Positions 61,390 through 64,000 of a DNA stretch of 64,000 nt are shown piece by piece. Position 1 is the first letter of the stretch; each line of letters begins with the position of its first letter. The stretch comes from Incurvaria masculella (lineage: Eukaryota; Arthropoda; Insecta; Lepidoptera; Incurvariidae): positions 2,170,001-2,234,000 of the forward strand of contig OX335655.1 of NCBI GenBank assembly GCA_946894095.1. The letters are read 5' to 3'. The position numbers and the translations under genes were made by a program. Under the pieces are notes generated by a model. That model was not told the DNA's origin. It saw nothing but the letters and a program-made list of their open reading frames with translations, and ran no database searches.

Positions 61390-61810
61390 GTCAGCCTCAG
61401 TGGCCCAGTGGCGCGACCACAGAACAATCCTCAATATTCCGTGGGCGCGACACTTCGGCGATCGCTCTCCGAAGTTAAGCAACGCTGGGTCCGGTCTGGT
61501 CTTGGATGGGTGACCATTCGACCGTTGAGAGAGGCTGGCCGTGGTTCGGATTCCACGTTAAGCTGTAGGTCCCCTTCCTTACTTACTAGGTGGTAGGGTT
61601 TATCCCGCCCGGGTTGGTACCATCGCATTGGATGAACGATGGTCGAAGCGGCAATGAAAATTGTCCGTGTTTTCCATCCAGTTCAATGTAGCAATATAAG
61701 GAAGGTCCTGGCATGGCACCTAGTTCCCATGTGGTGTGTTGGGCTAATACCATGACAGAACTTGTGGTATTAGCCATCCATGTCCAGTGACATAAAAAAA
61801 AAACATATTA
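61390..61810 (+). mobile_element. SINE with a 5S rRNA-like head
   Basis: CCGAAGTTAAGCAACGCTGG and TTGGATGGGTGACC at about 61470-61513 match the internal promoter region (A-block and C-block) of 5S rRNA. Body A and an A-tail (61796-61802) follow. Absent from the matching place in FAR-1 intron 10. Confidence 0.83.
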
Positions 61811-61894
61811 TAGTGCACACATTGCACCGTGGCTCCTTTTGCAGCGTTTTTCTGAAATTATCACCCAAAAATTATAGCTAGTTTATTTATTACC

Positions 61895-62097
61895 CAAAGG
61901 GTGCCAATGGGTTCCTATTGCTAAGCCTCCGCTGCCAGTACCGCTATACGACAGTCCGTCAGTCCGTACTTCCATCGGTCAGTCCGTCCGTCAGCAGGCT
62001 GTATCTCAGAAACGGTAATAGGTAGACAATTGAAATTTTCACATAGTGTGTATTTCTGTTGCCGCCATAACAATAGTTGGAATAAAATCATTTCATA

Positions 62098-62131
<34 letters not shown>

Positions 62132-62208
62132 CATACATACATACAAGAAACGCAATTTTTTTGCATGGTACAGAACCTTTCGTGTGCAAGTTTGACTCGT
62201 TGGCCGGT
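61895..62208 (+). repeat. Dispersed CCGT repeat in FAR-2 intron 10
   Basis: Counterpart of 19333-19571, with a (CATA)n expansion at 62096-62145 where FAR-1 has only a short run. Confidence 0.78.
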
Positions 62209-62347
62209 TTGTGTCTTCGTTAACATTGTGTGTATTTGTTTCAGGTTATCCCTGAAGCACAAAGCCCTGAAATTAGCCGCAGCGGGAGCCGTTTCCTGCC
62301 TCGCCGTGACCTTGACTATGCCTTATTTAGTATACCAATAGTATTAC

Positions 62348-62353
62348 AATAAA
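62348..62353 (+). terminator. FAR-2 polyadenylation signal
   Basis: AATAAA seven bases after the stop codon, as in FAR-1. Confidence 0.55.
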
Positions 62354-62814
62354 ATTTCACCAGTTATTTCTAGACTTTAGAAAGTATTTTTATAACTAAA
62401 TGTTTGTTTGCACATTGAAATGCTTAAAAGCCATGCATATTTGAAATTAAGATATCAAGTTCGGGTTCGGAATGAATTAATAATTTAGTGGTGATCTACT
62501 TTGGCACAAAACAAGTAATATTTAACTTTTCTTTAATGTATGTAATTATTCTTTATGCTATAAGTCAGTAAATTGTACCAAATGAATGCATTTTTTCTGT
62601 GCTTAAAGCCGTTAGGTGTGTAATTAAATAGTTATAATAAGTAAAAGTGTACATTAAAATTATATTCGTGCAGTAAGTGAAGTTTTGATTATTCTTCTAA
62701 TTTCTGCTCCTACTTCTTGGTTGCTGAGAAGTATGAGCACGGAGGTGATCAATATGCGAATGTTGGATCAGATTTCAGCAATTCTGAAATCCCGTACTTC
62801 CGCATTTCGGAATC

Positions 62815-63345
62815 CCGACGGGACTGACTTATTCGCGGGCACGGCACAAAATCATCATATTGCGCTCTGGGACCTTCTCTGTTTCAAATAAAAAGACAGT
62901 ATCCATGATGAGGAGGATGCAACATGTCCACAAAGCAGACAATGAGCATCGCGTGTGATTTGGTTAGATTGAAACAAAATATATTACAAAACGTCTTAAA
63001 CTGTAGTCAAAAATGAAACAAAAACCAAATTGATCCATGAACGAACAAGGTAGCCTTGATAACTGATATTTTTAAGATGTTTTTGATAGTTGAGATGGTT
63101 GTTTTGGTTTTATCGTTGAGTAATCCACGTCCCAACTTGTTGTATAATGCTCGCGAAAAATTCGAACTTTTGGACCTCTTAAGAAACCAAATACAATTTT
63201 ACAATGCCAATGTTCAAAGCATCTAGTTCGATTCAATAAAGCGGTTTTGAGTATAATTTTGGATCTCCGACAAAAGTGTATGAAGTTCTTTCCACGTTTG
63301 TTTGTATGGGGAGGTGAGCGGGAAGTCCCACCTAATATAAGTCCG
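62815..63345 (+). repeat. Dispersed element S
   Basis: Third copy (GCGGGCACGGCACAAAA, GGGACCTTCTCTGTTTC). Ends next to the TTAA MITE. Confidence 0.65.
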
Positions 63346-63351
63346 CATTAA

Positions 63352-63822
63352 GGCGCTAGGACTGGCCAACTACTCGCGCCATACAAATGCACTTTTTAAC
63401 AAATGTAATAATATGTAGTGAAACGCTTCAGAAAATCCAAATAGAACTCCAGACTGATAATGGATTGTTAATATTTTTTTATTCCATCATTTATTTAAAT
63501 AATAATAAAAATAAAAAAGTTGATTTTTCTCATTAGAAATCTGAAAGTAATTCCATTAATAGATATAAGCAAAAACAGCATACATGCATAAACAAAACAT
63601 TCCATTTGCTATTAGATTTCTACATTTAGTCAAAAAAGTTCGGAAATGGACACCGTTTCCGCAATGTATTTTGTATAGAAAAAGGTAACATACATTAACG
63701 AAAATAGGTTGATTAATAGACAAGGAATCATATATTGTAAGAATGACACTTATAATCGTCAGACTTAGTTAGTTAACTTGGGGTGCCTCGTCTAACTTTG
63801 CGATTTGGCTAATACCAGGGCC
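63352..63822. mobile_element. TTAA-flanked MITE, copy 2
   Basis: TTAA at 63348-63351 and 63823-63826; same ends as 55932-56366. Contains about 36 bases near 63420-63458 missing from copy 1. Confidence 0.83.
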
Positions 63823-64000
63823 TTAATGCTGCGCTTTTATCGCGCTCATTTTCCCCAGTCCCCAGCCCCCAGTGGTTTATCTTACCCTACTGGTGGTTTG
63901 CATGGTATACTTGCGTATTGGCTTCTTATATCCTAAATCATTCTGTATTCACCGTCAATGGGGAAGAAAGCTCAAAGCTATTTGTAGGTGTCGCATGAGC

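Larger units (their letters stand above)
42238..62341 (+). pseudogene. FAR: Fatty acyl-CoA reductase FAR-2, catalytic exon missing
   Basis: Tandem paralogue of FAR-1. Exons found: 42238-42321, 42578-42694, 46395-46640, 51446-51594, (exon 5 absent), 54459-54651, 56632-56781, 57065-57151, 59430-59583, 61080-61183, 62245-62341. Each is the same length as in FAR-1, open and bordered by GT-AG. Exon 4 ends in phase 2 and exon 6 starts in phase 1, so direct joining shifts the frame, and the YxxxK motif would be lost. The interval 52031-54430, which should hold exon 5, has LINE and mariner remnants. Introns are swollen by insertions (20 kb against 7.9 kb). Most likely a pseudogene, unless exon 5 was lost in assembly or moved. 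Exons 9-11 are almost identical to FAR-1. Confidence 0.9.

Noticed and set aside
61440..61515. Functional 5S rRNA gene
   Set aside because: Only the internal promoter part resembles 5S rRNA; the gene ends are absent and a SINE body follows.
61545..61562. tRNA B-box in the 5S-headed SINE (GGTTCGGATTCC)
   Set aside because: The same stretch occurs in body A of tRNA-headed copies well downstream of their own B-box, so it is part of the body.
42238..62341. FAR-2 as a complete functional gene
   Set aside because: First reading suggested it, but exon 5 could not be found on either strand between exons 4 and 6, and skipping it shifts the frame.

Overview
The window is nuclear DNA from a moth or butterfly, or a close relative. 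It has short exons of one family spread over long introns, interstitial TTAGG repeats, dense Helitron termini (TC...CTAG), tRNA-headed SINEs, CR1/Jockey- and RTE-like LINE pieces, and a widespread repeat carrying a CCGT microsatellite. No prokaryotic or organelle features were seen. Species cannot be told from sequence alone.

The host genes are a small cluster of fatty acyl-CoA reductases (FAR, NAD(P)H-dependent reduction of fatty acyl-CoA to fatty alcohol). (1) FAR-1, + strand, 9.6-19.7 kb: a TATA promoter, a non-coding first exon and 11 coding exons that join in frame to 497 codons, with every catalytic motif present. (2) FAR-2, + strand, 41.2-62.3 kb: a tandem copy with the same promoter, non-coding exon and coding exons, except that exon 5, which holds the YxxxK catalytic motif, is missing. 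In its place lie about 2.4 kb of unrelated DNA including LINE and mariner debris. (3) A FAR first coding exon on the - strand at 4178-4261, diverging from FAR-1; its remaining exons must lie left of the window. FAR-2 is twice as long as FAR-1 because of transposon insertions in its introns.

The rest is mobile DNA. 0-4 kb: SINE, an apparently intact mariner, tandem LTR-like units. 4.4-6.6 kb: two abutting Helitrons. 20-30 kb: LINE, SINE and DNA-element fragments with long unrecognised stretches. 30.2-39.8 kb: an almost complete LINE on the - strand (ORF1 remnant, endonuclease, reverse transcriptase) interrupted by two Helitron insertions and flanked by a foldback element. At both Helitron sites the LINE reading frame continues exactly across the A|T insertion point, which fixes the Helitron ends to the base. 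42-63 kb: FAR-2 introns with foldback, TTAA-bounded and other MITE-like elements, a 47-bp perfect hairpin and a SINE with a 5S-rRNA-like head.

The most informative signals are the lost catalytic exon of FAR-2 together with near-identity of its last exons to FAR-1, the paired 641-bp foldback elements with 9-bp target duplications, the composite Helitron, and the SINE families sharing one body under different heads.
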